NCBI GenBank assembly: GCA_029378245.1
Contig: JARKIF010000031.1
Coordinates: 372,001-436,000, forward strand
Source: Roridomyces roridus
Lineage: Eukaryota; Basidiomycota; Agaricomycetes; Agaricales; Mycenaceae
DNA: 64,000 bases
Direction: 5' to 3'
Shown here: in pieces, positions 22,001-33,122 of the stretch
How the letters are laid out: every line of letters begins with the position of its first letter
Numbering within the stretch: position 1 is the first letter of the stretch
Program-made: the position numbers and the translations under genes
Notes under the pieces: generated by a model
The model's database searches: none
What the model was told of the DNA's origin: nothing
What the model saw: the letters and a program-made list of their open reading frames with translations, nothing else

Positions 22001-22480
22001 AGACTCAAGAGGTGTCAAGTGCGTGATCCGAGCTGGTCCGATATGTCCGAAGAAGGCACAACTAAAAACGCGTCGCTCGTGATAGCAGCAAACGCGTCGC
22101 GTCGTGCTGAGGGAGGAGTGCTCGAAGTCCTCGCTGGGATTGCCTACTCGAACAGCTGTCAAACGTTCAAAAAGCTGCGCTGAACCATTCGGGGATATGC
22201 GGAGATCTACTCACTCACTACGGACTCATAAAGTGCCAAGTAAACTGTCAAAAGGCTGATGGAAGACAATCTTTACCCTGAGGTAGACTGGAAGGCGGTC
22301 CAGGTTGCTTGGATTTAGATCGCGGTGCATGGCCGGAGTCATGCTGGATGTACTCTGGAGGCTCGGAAGACTCCGTGGCACGGAGCCTGAGGCCTGAGGA
22401 GAGATGAAGGTGACGGGGGATGTGGTTACGCAAGCCTTTGATCGCGCTTACCAAAGCGACGCATCTTGCTCTTGAACACG
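19041..22480. other. Gene-poor 3.4-kb region with unassigned frames
   Basis: No frame here can be given a family. Worth recording: more AAAAGTGCC-type motifs at 19190-19270; a minus frame at 20143-20391 (GGVYAAKIDDRLLRQYSP, ending KSSP) that looks coding but is unrecognised; a plus frame ending 21396 (HEMWQDGLDQYWSAEAVP) that could be the 3' end of a decayed gene; and a minus frame at 21669-22001 beginning MTTPTGSALGSILSIDA. None has a supported start or exon structure. Confidence 0.4.
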
Positions 22481-22674
22481 ATGGTCTTAACACGCCGGGC
22501 CTACAAGGCCATTACTCGCTGGCTCCCAAACGCGCGCTCACCCTACCCATTCTCCTCCGCGACATTATGTTTGATCTGGATACCCCGAAGAAGGTCGCCA
22601 GCCTCTGTCACTCCATGATCCGCAATCCCGAACGCGCCTCTTACATTCGAACTGTGAGGCTCCTAGATAAGTAA
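22481..22674 (+). pseudogene. F-box relic with the F-box core deleted
   Basis: Begins MVLTRRAYKAITRWLPN as in the intact F-box genes, then jumps straight to ALTLPILLRDIMFDLDTP and KVASLCHSMIRNPERASYIRTVRL. About 26 codons of the F-box (EVLVEII..LCRVSKLFH) are missing and the two halves are in different frames. Only the first exon is present. Confidence 0.65.
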
Positions 22675-22842
22675 AGAAACGGCTCTTCTGTCTCTGTACA
22701 ACTGACCTTCATCTACTGACAGAGAGTATGATAACGCCACAAGTCACACCCGTTTCTTGCTGATTGTGTTGTACCATGATTCAGCGATATGTCCACAACA
22801 ACGCGCGCGCGTCATCCAAAATTGAACCAAATGCAACCAAAA

Positions 22843-24161
22843 TTACATGTATCCTCCATGGACCTTCCTCAAATGGTTATACACCCCTCCCGAGCTATCC
22901 TCATCCCCAAATGTCTGCATACAAATCCACCAAATATGCGCCTTGCAAAGCGCGCACGTCATATGATTGCATCCCCCATCCTTCTCGATATCCGCGTGAC
23001 AATTCGGACATTGCTTCACACCGTGCTCCTCACGCCACTTGGCCAACGCCGCAAGCCCATCCCCGAGGTTATCTTGATGCTCTTCGCAAGACATGCCCTC
23101 ATGGAATGCGACGTTGCATGCAGGACAAATGTCGACGAGGCATGAAGGACACTGGAAAGAGCTGGAGCCCTCGTTCGATGCGGGGCGGTAGACCATCTCG
23201 CAGTCGGGTGAGGGGCAGTAGCGCAATTCGGTTGGGTGTTCGTTGACGAATGAAAGGAACGATGCGCGAAGAAGGGTGTCTTCCTCAGCGGATGTCAACA
23301 GAGACCGAATGGTGCTGTAGCCGATTCCCATCCCACAACTGTCCCCCGGCTGGGCTTCGGCCATACATTTGCGGACGGAAAAACTGGGGTCCTGAGGGGA
23401 AGGTCGAAGGTAGCTCCTACAGTAAAGATGGCCGCAGTCCAATTTGACGGGGTCATCGAGCTCGCAGAAGCACACGGGGCATTCTGCACCATCCGCGCTT
23501 GGTTCGATTGGGTTACTCGATTCCAGAGCAGCGAGAGCTTCACGGGCGCGGTGCAGGACGTTCTCGTCTCCGTGGACAAGCATCTGTTTCCGTGCTTGCA
23601 CCCGTTCCCGCTCGGGACCAAACAGTCGAACCGTGCGCGTCCGCAAATCACTCGTCACAAAGATATTCTCGCGCGTATTCAGCGAGCCCAAAAACTCCCG
23701 GCATTCGACGCGTTCAAATAAGTCGTCCCAGAAATTCTTGCCATCAACGACAAGCGCCTCCCCTTGCCCGATGTGGTCCACCTCTGTTTTCACTCGTCCC
23801 AGGACTTTGGGCTCCGGAGGGTAGATTCCCTCGTGGGTTGCTCGGGGCTGCGGAACGACGCGCTGAGAACGTGGCCCCGGTACGATGGCCCTTCTAGGCG
23901 TCGACAATGCTCTTCCGCGGACCAGGCGCTGGCGTAATGCACAAAGGCAGAGGCTCTGCGGCCGTACCACGTCATTTTGACTTTCCTGCTACGCAACACG
24001 CCTTGGCCCTCGGCCGCGCAAGAAAAACGGGCAGATTGGCGTCTCCGAGTCTTTGAAGGCGGCGAGGGGGGGAGAGGCATGGTATGAGAGTTTCGGCAAG
24101 AGTCTCCGTAGATATAAGCATTTCTTCGAAACAACGAGCAGGGAGGGCGAGCGGCTGACAT
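22843..24161 (-). pseudogene. RBR-type E3 ubiquitin ligase relative, degenerate
   Basis: A 5' frame (ATG 24161) has a CCCH-like finger, PPCSLFRRNAYIYGDSCRNSH, in which the second Cys is Tyr, then an RRM-like stretch (VKMTWYGRRASAFVHYASA..LEGPSYRGHVLSASF). Around 23,830 the reading must shift to the frame that carries the rest (375-aa open frame from 23970): RING1 ECPVCFCELDDP..CGHLYCRSY, IBR YCPSPDCEMVY..CPSCLVDICPAC, RING2 KQCPNCHADIEKDGGCNHMTC with the catalytic-type Cys334. Two zinc ligands are replaced in that frame: RING1 Cys to Tyr187 and RING2 Cys to Trp347 (HIWWIC instead of HICWIC). RBR ligases pass ubiquitin through the RING2 cysteine. The frameshift and three lost ligands suggest a decaying gene, though sequencing error cannot be excluded. 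Confidence 0.75.
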
Positions 24162-24306
24162 GGTGGCTAGCACTGGCAAGCGGTAAGAGCGAAGCGTGAT
24201 TTCGGCGAGGCACCGGCGCCTAGATGTGATGATGGGCTCGATTTGGCTGCACTGAAGCCAAACTAAAGCCGCGGCAAAATGGAGCGTTCAAGGGGATAAG
24301 ATTATT

Positions 24307-26529
24307 CTAGAAAAATAGTTTTGAATTCAGGCCACCGGCCAGCATCCGAGATAAAAGGTCCAGCGCACATCTCCTCCCCAAACTCCCGGTGAAAGCAATA
24401 CCGACAGTAACAGCCAGCGTCAGCAGTCCCAACCGCGCAATAAACCGCGCAATTCTCTCGCGCTGGACGGGCCTGCTCCGCTCACCTTTCTTCGTCCCCA
24501 CAACGACCCTGTAATCCTCCCACTTGGGCCGCCTCGTCCACATCCAAAGTAAAGTCCCAGGCCCAGGGAATATGTTGGCAATCCTCCCGGTCCCGCCCAC
24601 TCGATACCACGACATGCAACTCGTGTGCACCGACCGAGCGAGCATCTGCTGAATTTTATCGTTGTACAGGTCTGTCGCGGCGCGCGTGACCTCGAAGGTG
24701 GAGACCACCCCAGCGATGATGGGTTGGATGAATCGCATTACGTAGTTTATCTAGAAAGGTTCAATCCATTCATCCAGAGAGAGGAATTGGTACGAACTTG
24801 TAAGCTTTCCGTGTAGATGACCGAGTTATGGCCAGTCGCCGTGTTGGGGCCTACATAAGCAGTTGAAAATTGTTTGATGGTTGAATTCCAACCGTGGGAT
24901 ACTTACCAGCCAGCATGAAGAAATTGGGAAATCCGGGAACGGTAGTACTAATGTACGCTTTCGGCCCTCCTTGGATATCATAATAATCTTGAATTGTCTC
25001 TCCATCCACCCCACGAACTGCCAGCGGAAAGCGATCCTTTCGGAGCATGAGCGCTGAGCGCCCAGCACACATAGAGCCAAGAGCACACACCGTAACGAAA
25101 CCAGTCGCAAAGATGATAACATCCAAGGGCAGTTTCTGCCCTAAACCACATGGTGAGCCCGCGCGACCCTCTAGAGCGAGAGGACACACCTGTCTTGGTG
25201 ACGATCCCGTGCTCGTAAATCGATTGAATTCCATCCCAGTTCAAAAACATATTCGGACGATGCAAGGCACTCAGATAATCAGTGTCAAGCAACATTCGCT
25301 TGCACCCCGGGGCTGTATTATCCTGTGTTAAGAAGCAGCGTATCTGCTCAAGGAGAGATGATACGCACGGTATTGCGGAATGATCTGCGAGAGGCATTCT
25401 TTCGGTGCATTTTTAGTCATATGGCTCTCTACCGCCTGTGGAAAAGTTGGATTCAATCACGGTGACTTTGACTCGATCCAGCAAAGACCTTCTTGAAAAT
25501 CTCACTGATAAAGGGAATCCGGTGGAATGCTGCAAAGTAGAGTAGCTCCGCCTGTGAAGAAAGATGAATACACATTTTCAGGAAATTAACCCAGACTCAC
25601 CCAAGCCCATTCGAACCACCAATTGAACCGCAAGGCAAACGGCACATTCTTGAAGACCCACTTTGCCCACGGGCTGAAGTCGGATCGGATCTGCAACCCG
25701 GTGGTCAAAGATGCCTGGAATAGAAAGGTTTCGACCGACATTTGGGAGATACCAGTTCGCAGTCCGGCAAAATTGAGTCACTTGCGTTGTCGGATCCCTA
25801 GAGATGATTGGGACGAATTGCGTTCTGCACCGCAGTTCACATTTCATTTTATTTTAGATGATGTTCAAACAACTCACGCGGATGCACCGTTCCCAATTAC
25901 AGCAACGCGCTTGCCGCTAAGCGCTACTCTGGTATCCCATCTCGCTGAATGAAAATGTTCCCCTCGAAACGATTCAACTCCTGCAATGTCCGGGTATCGT
26001 GGTACCTCGAGAATGCCCAGTGCCGAGATGAGGATCTTTGCGGTGGTGGAACTCTTTATACCGAGGGCATCCTGTGTGACGACATGATACAAATTGTGCT
26101 CCGAATCCCATTCTGCTGAAATAACGAGGTGGTTGAAGGCAATGTGTTCGTACAGATTGTATTTTTCTGCGAGTTTCTTCCAGTAAGCTAGCGTGTCGGG
26201 TTGGGATCCATGCGTTGAAGGCCAGTCGGCACTCAAGTCAGAGGGCAGGGAGTAGTAGTGAATCGCGCTATCCGACGAGGCTCCCTACGTTAAAGCTGAT
26301 GAATGTGGAGATGAAAGGGTATTCGAACACGTACTGGGTAGATATTATCCCGCCAGGTTCCACCAATGTCGGCAGCCTTTTCGAATATCTTGAAATCCGT
26401 GAGCCCAAGCTGGCGCTTCAGCGCAATGGCACAGGCCATCCCGCCAACTCTGCATCAAAACAATGAGTTCAAGGCGTGAATTGCAGAGGGAAGACCGGAC
26501 CCTGCTCCAATGATAACGATTTGAGGCAT
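24307..26529 (-). CDS. FAD-dependent Baeyer-Villiger-type monooxygenase (BVMO2)
   Basis: ATG 26529 ([10 protein letters not shown], intron 1 in the FAD loop as in BVMO1). A central exon near 26236-25874 has [22 protein letters not shown], the fingerprint [12 protein letters not shown] and the NADPH loop [13 protein letters not shown]. Further exons: [87 protein letters not shown], and a C-terminal exon [19 protein letters not shown] to [13 protein letters not shown]. The C-terminal segment contains a hydrophobic stretch ([17 protein letters not shown]) that could anchor it to a membrane. It is closest to BVMO1 and has the same orientation. It likely oxidises a ketone; the substrate is unknown. 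Confidence 0.82.
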
Positions 26530-26999
26530 ATGGGAAGGGACAGGATGCAGAGGGGATTATTGACTCACCCTCGAGCATATTTATCAAGAACGGGCTCTAA
26601 ATCTGTGCTTTAGGTAAAGGTGCATGGCGTCAGATCCCCCCACGCAAGTATGTACACGGCGGCTCCATCGGAAAAACTTCAAGGAAAGTCCGTGCATGTC
26701 ATTACAAAGAGCCGAGCAACGTGAATCCAATTTGGCGAAACTCGAGGCCGTCAACCCCAGGTGGTCATCGCACGCCGACAATGAGGACTTTAATTTGTCT
26801 TGGGAAGATGGTGGCTTGAAAGCATCCGCAGTGGCAGAAATTATGATAAACCCAGGCCGGATGCAGACCAGAAATTAGACGGACGTTGTCAACGTGGTCC
26901 TCAACCCATGTCTTGACTGCGTGTACGATGGAGCGAGTTTCAGCTAATGTTGAGGAAAATCCAGTCTGTCACGCACAGAGGAAGTGAGGTTGCCAGAGA

Positions 27000-27273
27000 A
27001 TGAAAGGAGATATGAGGCGCACGTTTAGGGGTTTGAACGAGCGAATGACAAAGGCTGGCGAACGCGATCGGGTTATCCAGGTTAAGGCTGGTGACACGTA
27101 GGAGAACGGGGAGGGTGAGCGCGTGAAAGAGCTTGGAGACGCGACACAGAGCGACCCGCTGGTCTGCTAAGTGCTTGGGGTGAATGTCGGATTATATCCA
27201 CGAGGACTTCGTTTGGGAGCCATCGAGTCGGAGTGATGAGCATTCGAGCCTTCTTGGTCCCGGCGTGAAGCAT
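27000..27273 (-). pseudogene. F-box relic (5' exon, frameshifted)
   Basis: Reads KKARMLITPTRWLPNEVLVDIIRHS, then after a frame change LADQRVALCRVSKLFHALTLPVLLR and LDNPIAFASLCHSLVQTP. This is the first exon of the F-box family. The frame break lies inside the F-box near 27,185. It is divergent from MYND copy C, whose start is ~130 bp away. Confidence 0.65.
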
Positions 27274-27401
27274 GGTGGTGAGTCAAGATCAGGATGTGTC
27301 GGCTTTGTAAGCGCCAATCATATTGGCGCCGGGCCATCACATCGTCCCGTGCCACCACTTGGCTGGCACCACCACCTTCACCTGTGCTTTCCATCTTCGA
27401 C

Positions 27402-29494
27402 ATGACTCCTGTCATCCACCGCGATCTACATCCACGCAACCTAGACCGCCTTCCGCTCTCCATCCGGGTGCAGATTATACTCCTTTTCTCGAGCCAACAT
27501 CTGATTGCGTGAAAAGCGCGTCGCGTCTCTTGCAGCGGCGGAGACTCGCACTTTAGCTCAAATACACCATGCGCGAGAGCTCATGGAGACATCCACACTC
27601 TCTGACTCTCAGCGGATGACATTTCTGGCCGTATTCTTCCCCACTCTCGACCCAGCTCGCATCCCCCGCCTTGAAGAGCTTTCTTCGGGCGCGATAGAGG
27701 ACATTGCCTGTGCGGAAGTAGCTTTAGACGCGATTTTCCAGCTTCGAATGCAAGGAGACGTCGGGTTGTTCTTGTGGCCACACATCTGGCCATGGGTCGA
27801 TTTCATCCACACGCACCGCAAGCAGCTTGAAGATCGAATTGACTTGTTATCGGAGGAGGACTTTTACGTCTCCTTTTCCCGCTTCCTTGTCAGCTACTGT
27901 GATCACCGAGCGACGTACGAGCTCATATCCGCCACTCCGGGCTTCTGGGCCTGTGTCGTCAAGTTCTGGACATTCCTGACTCAATTCCACGACTCAGACC
28001 AGCGTTTCCTCCTTCTGAGCCTTCTCGGCGGTTTTCTTGCCGTCACCGGCGTTCGCTCCCATCCAGAGCGCCTGGAGGAGATGATTGACGCGGCAGGGTC
28101 GATCAGCCGCTTTGCCGGGCTCGTCGAGGATTTCATCCGTACCGCAGGCACGCCCCACACGTCCAACACCCGCACCCTTCTCGACGACATCGAGCATATC
28201 ATACTCTTCCTCGACGACGCCGACCGATTCCCGCGAAATAGGTACCATGACCGGCCGATGGGGGTGCCCCTTGGCCCGTTGGGTGTCGCGCTATACACCC
28301 ACAGCAATTTTGCCGAGGAGCTTGTCGCTTCCGTCCTCCTTCTCTGAGATATCCCCGGAGACAGAGCGGGGGCGACGATGGACCGGTGTCTGTGGCTCGT
28401 CCGGCGTATGGTCGCTGCATCTCCGGCGAAGCTATGGCTCAGCAAACTGCTCAAACGCGGGCTGTTACGGGTGCTGATGTTAATTGCACTCCGAAACGAT
28501 ACTCGTGGGTGGCAACTTGAGCACCAGGTCCGATATTTCCTGATTTTGGCTATACCTTGGGCTCTGGTGTCGTTCGACGTTGTTGTGGCGTATAGGAATG
28601 CTCTGAGGGAGGTCCAAGATCTGCCCTTGGGAGATGACTTCAAGAAAACGGTACCGAAGTTGTATGATATGTGGCAGAAGTTCCTTGCTGTAACAACATA
28701 TCGGTGTGAAGCTTTGACATTCGTGGCGCAGAAGGCGTGCGATAATCAACAAGTTCTGTCGTTGAACTCGGCTTCGTTGCGCTGTTTCACTGAGCTCCCC
28801 AGCAGTGCAGCTCAATACAAGAATCATCTCGTCTCAAACGATGTTCAGGCTGCCAGATGTTTTATTATTGCTCCGTCGAGTGCCAACAGAACGACTGGGA
28901 GCTCGGCCACCACAACGCTTGTCGGACTCACGGCAACCTACTTCTTTGTGAGCCGCACGCGGCTCTCTAAATATTCTGCTAATTCTTTCCCCTCCAGCTG
29001 AACGCGCCGACTTGACTTTCAACGAGCGCTCATTTCTCCGTACCCTGACCCACCACGAATACCTCATAGAACGGCGGTCAATCTGCGCACAACAAATCAG
29101 AGTGCTCTCTCAATATGATGTCGGGGTGCACATCCCAGTTATGTTCACGCTATTTGACTGCTGCAAGTTCCCTCCCGAAATCACAGTCTACCCCGTGGAC
29201 CTGGACAATGCAAAGATGCACGAACTATTGGATACGAGGAGCAACGAGTGGGAGGATCTTGTGAGGCGGGCGAAGTTGGGAGAGGGGTACTATCAGTTGC
29301 ATGGAGTACGCATTTTCGAGGGTTTGGAAACCAGGACGTGGGTTGTGCCGCTGAGAACTGATGGGGACAAGCGTTTCGCGGGAATGGTGAGGCTTTCGCA
29401 GATGATACGTCGAGGATTATTGGGAGAGGCGGATCTTATGGGGGAGATTGATTTCTTGCTGGAATCAACAAACGGCATTCTTGAAATACATTAG
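27402..29494 (+). pseudogene. MYND zinc-finger family gene with one nonsense codon (copy C)
   Basis: Exon 1 MTPVIHRDLHPRNLDRLPLSIR (ATG 27402), a 49-nt intron (gtgcag..aaaag), then RVASLAAAETRTLAQ through LWPHIWPWVDFIHTH, SATPGFWACVVKFW and LGPLGVALYTHSNFAEELVASVLLL. There a TGA (about 28345-28347) stands where copy D has Cys (LLPCDSQ); the same frame then continues DIPGDRAGATMDRCLWLVRR. The MYND finger is complete: LKRCSGC..FYYCSVEC..W..GHHNAC. After an intron, the last exon runs FNERSFLRTLTHHEYLIERR..TRTWVVPLRTDG..GILEIH-stop at 29494. Apart from that stop the gene reads through, so it is either a recent pseudogene or a sequencing error. Function unknown. Confidence 0.75.
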
Positions 29495-29559
29495 TCGATG
29501 GCGGTTTTTTTTGGTTGTATTTTAGCGGTGATCCGCGTCAGCTTACATAGCAGGCTTTC

Positions 29560-30390
29560 AATTCATGGGCAAGCACTTGTTTGATGACTTAATATTGAGT
29601 GTCTCTATGCTTGACTCGATGAAATCTCTGAGCTCGATTTGGAGCGCATTGGATGGTTTGGAGCATGCGAGCGGGATGACTCGACTCGACATCGCCCAAC
29701 ATGTACCGAAACTGCCTTTTTTGTCAAGCAGCGTTATCTATATGCACTTGTTTGTCACCTCTCTTACTTCCCGCCACCATCATTGACATGGTGTTGACTC
29801 GGCGGGCGGACAAGGGTCTCCATGAACATTGCCCGATGGCTTCTGAACGAAGTCCTCACAAAGGTCCCCTTTTCCACTGCTTTCTTCTGCTCGATACGAG
29901 TACCCGACGCGTGCAAATGCAGTTCGATGTCTTACCATGATGATGTATTGGTGTGTCTTCGGTATCAATTGTGCAGCGTGCTCAGCACTGGTACTCATAG
30001 TGCAGTAGGGTCTGGCCTACTTCACCGAGCTCTCTTATCGATGTTGCGGTCCGCTCGATGAACCTCATGGATCTGCTCGAAGACTTCGAGTTCGTTGGAG
30101 CCTGCCAGATGTCTACGTCGTATATCTGTGAAATGCTCGCCCGTTGCAAGTTTCCCCGGCTCGAGGCCTGCCAAATTTCTCCCGCGATCCCCGACGACGA
30201 CGAATCTCCCACCCACCCGATAGCGGGGGACTTGTTAATGTCGTTCCTCGGTCGCCATTCCCGCTTTTTACTTTGTCGCGCTATGAGACCCATCCTCCAA
30301 AAAGTCCGAAATGACCCCTGTCGAGGACTCGGAGCGAGCTTCAAAACTCCCGTCTCACAGCCTACTAATCACCACAAGGAACTGTAATTT
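29560..30390 (+). pseudogene. F-box relics downstream of MYND copy C
   Basis: Two pieces. At 29,590-29,690, LDSMKSLSSIWSALDGLEHASGM matches the 3' end of the F-box fragment at 40.7-41.25 kb (FDSMQSLSSSVSALEDLEHASRM). From 29,789, MVLTRRAD and SMNIARWLLNEVLTK match F-box E (SMNITRWLPNEVLTK), but the F-box core is deleted up to TAFFCSI. The reading continues at 30,058 with MDLLEDFEFVGACQMSTS and LLMSFLGRHSRF, as in F-box E exon 2. The order mirrors 41.25-39.6 kb, so this is a decayed inverted duplicate of that block. Confidence 0.65.
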
Positions 30391-30509
30391 CGTCCTCGCC
30401 TTGCACGCGCACTGGCAGCTTCCATCGGAAACTCGCAAGTACGTCAAAAGAAGACGCAGCTAAAAGTCAGGCAGCCACGTAGCAGCTCACCTTGCCTCTA
30501 CCCACCACG

Positions 30510-32728
30510 ATGTCCAAGAGCAGCAACGGCGCCCGACCTCACATAGTTATCATTGGCGCTGGGTATGCCTCTCTGTCTCTCTACTCCTGCGCTAGTATTG
30601 ACGCCCACGAAATCAGGGCCGGTGGGATCACCATGGCCATCGAGCTGCGCAAGATGGGGTTTTCTGATTTCACTGTGCGTTCGTATCATTTGAAGATATG
30701 TACATTTCATTTCAAAGTGTCCTACAGATCATCGAGAAAGCGTCCGAGTTTGGCGGGACATGGCGCGTGCGTTTGGATTCCTTCACATGCTCATTTCACT
30801 CTCATGGCCTCCAGGACCACATCTATCCAGGCTGCGCTTCCGACGTTCCCATGCATTTATTCTCCCTCTCTACCGAGCTCAACCCCGGCTGGACGCACAC
30901 CCACGCCTTCCAGCCTGAAATCCAATCCTACCGGCTCCGCCTCGCGCACAAGTACGAGCGGTATTCGAAGGTTATGTTCAACAGTACAGTCGTATCGGCG
31001 ACTTGGGATTCGGGCTTGCACTCGTATGAGGTCGTCGTGGAAGTTGTTGCCCGGAAGGACAAAGAGAAGGAGATCCGGATGACTGCGGGCATAGTCGTAT
31101 CTGCCGTGGGCCTCCTCGAGGTGCCTCGATTCCCGAACATCCCGGGAAGAGAGACGTCGTTTCGGGGTACGAGCTTCCATTCGGCGAGGTGGGATGCCAG
31201 TGTGGATCTTGCGGGGAAGAAGGTGGCGGTCGTTGGGTCAGGGCCGTCTGCGTGCGTGTTTAGATTTTACTTCACTTCTGCTGGGACACCAATACTGTTG
31301 CAGAACGCAGTTTGTGCCAATTATCTCTGGGGATCCTACGACGCATGTGACGCAGTATCGTCGCTCACCCAGTTGGATTTTGCCCCCGGTGAGCTACCTC
31401 CGATCTGGCTTCCGAGACTAATCGCTTCATCGCAGACACGCCAAAAGTATTCAACGACTCAACTGTGGCTCCTCAAGAACATCCCATTCTGGCCCATGGC
31501 GCTACGAACGTTTTATTACCTCCGTGTGGGTGCTCTCGCGTTCAATGCGAAACTTCTTGACTTGGGCCCACCGCCAGAGCGAATTCAACTACTGGATGCT
31601 CTTCGGGAGTCAGAATCATAAGTTTGAGAAGGTATGTAACGTAGTTGCGATTTCTCCCGGGCTGCTAAATAGTGAATATGCAGATGGTTCGAACGTACAT
31701 GCAACAAGTCACTCCCCCAGAGTACCTCGACCAAGTGGTCCCGTCGCACTCCGATCACAGTGGGTCTCAATCTCAGCTTCCTTCTTACCTACTGAACGTT
31801 GAATCCCGGGGCAGAGGTCGGCTGCAAACGCGTTGTATTCGACACGAATTATTTGTCTTCGTTGGGGCGCCCGAATTTGGGGTTGTGTTGGGATGCGATC
31901 GAGAGGTTCGATGAGGAAGGGATTGTTACGAAGAATGGTTAGCTTTTCTTTGGCTCGTCGATGACACTGACTTGAGATTCTCGTGCGTGCAGGCTCGACG
32001 CCTTTTGATGTGATTATCTTCGCTACGGGATACGTTACGGTGCGTCTACTGTTCAAGTGTAAGTACCTAAGGATACCGATTCGTTTGTTTGTAGGACCGC
32101 TACCCTATCCATGTCAAAGGGAACAAGGGGCAGACGATTGCAGAGTACTACGAGGCGCAGGGTGGGCCGACGGCGTATTTGGGGACGACGATTCCTGGGT
32201 TCCCGAATTTCTTTACCTTCGCTGGTATTCGTCCGAGCGCTTTTGCTGTGGGGACCTGAACTCAATTCATCATAGGCCCCAATACGGCTACCGGGCATTC
32301 ATCCGTCCTCCTGACAGTGGAAATTCAAGTCCGTCTTTCTTCGTTCCAACCCACCCATCCATCCATCTAATGAGCAATTGCAGGTCCGATACATCCTCCA
32401 GCTCATCCGTCCGCTGCTCTCCAAACAACTTCTCTCTTTCGACGTCACGCCCGCCGCCACGGACGCCTACAACGCTCAAGTGCAAACTCGACTTGGGCGC
32501 TTCGTCTGGTCGAAATGCGCTTCGTGGTATCGCACGGGTGACACGGGAAAGATACACACGCAGTTTCCGGGACCGATGAGTTTGTATGGGTGGTGGATGA
32601 GGAGGGTTGAGTGGAGGGATTATGATGTTGTGCCAGCGGTGGGAGAGTGGAGGTCAGTCGGGCTCGGGCAGAGGCTGTTGTTCCTTGGCCTGGGTTGGAT
32701 GCGCGTGGGGTGGAGACGGGGGCCGTGA
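30510..32728 (+). CDS. FAD-dependent Baeyer-Villiger-type monooxygenase (BVMO3)
   Basis: Start [18 protein letters not shown] (30510). Exons: [31 protein letters not shown], then a large exon from [19 protein letters not shown] with the fingerprint [12 protein letters not shown] and the NADPH loop [13 protein letters not shown]. Later: [17 protein letters not shown], a segment near 31,530-31,620, [50 protein letters not shown] and a C-terminal exon [19 protein letters not shown] to GWRRGP-stop. It is more diverged from BVMO1 and BVMO2 than they are from each other, and it is in the opposite orientation. The zinc ADH follows 400 bp downstream on the same strand, a pairing that fits alcohol-to-ketone-to-ester metabolism (inference). 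Confidence 0.82.
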
Positions 32729-33122
32729 ATGATGACTGTTTGCTGAAAGGTTCGATGGTCGTTCGGATGGGATTCAAACTTCTGCAAGCGCGCAAATTTC
32801 CTACCGTTGAAGTACCCCTATCAATTGAACTCCGTCTGAGACCGTGCCAAAATCATAGTAAGTCAACCACTCAGATCCGCGTATGAACCGTTTTCCCGTC
32901 TTGACTGTTGGGGCCTTTCTCTCCACGCAGCCAGGTCCATTCAGTTGTTAATGAGATTCCATGTGTTTTTATAACCGTGGGGTATACCAGCTGACTTCCC
33001 CACCGCTTATGCCGGATGCATTACCCTGGATTGTAATTGAAAGCACCCGAACGCGCCTATATCTAACAATACCTCATCGGCATCAGAATCATTCAGCCTT
33101 CCCGCATTGTCTTCCCCCCACC
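32729..33122 (+). other. Intergenic region upstream of ADH
   Basis: About 390 bp with no frame of note. It must hold the ADH promoter; I see no reliable TATA box or named site. Confidence 0.4.

Noticed and set aside
22789..23897. Several plus-strand frames over the RBR gene
   Set aside because: The minus-strand frame carries the RING-IBR-RING2 cysteines; the plus frames have no recognisable domain.
22843..24161. RIP as the cause of Cys-to-Tyr changes in the RBR gene
   Set aside because: Only two sites fit G-to-A and the third is a different change; too few to claim a RIP signature by eye.
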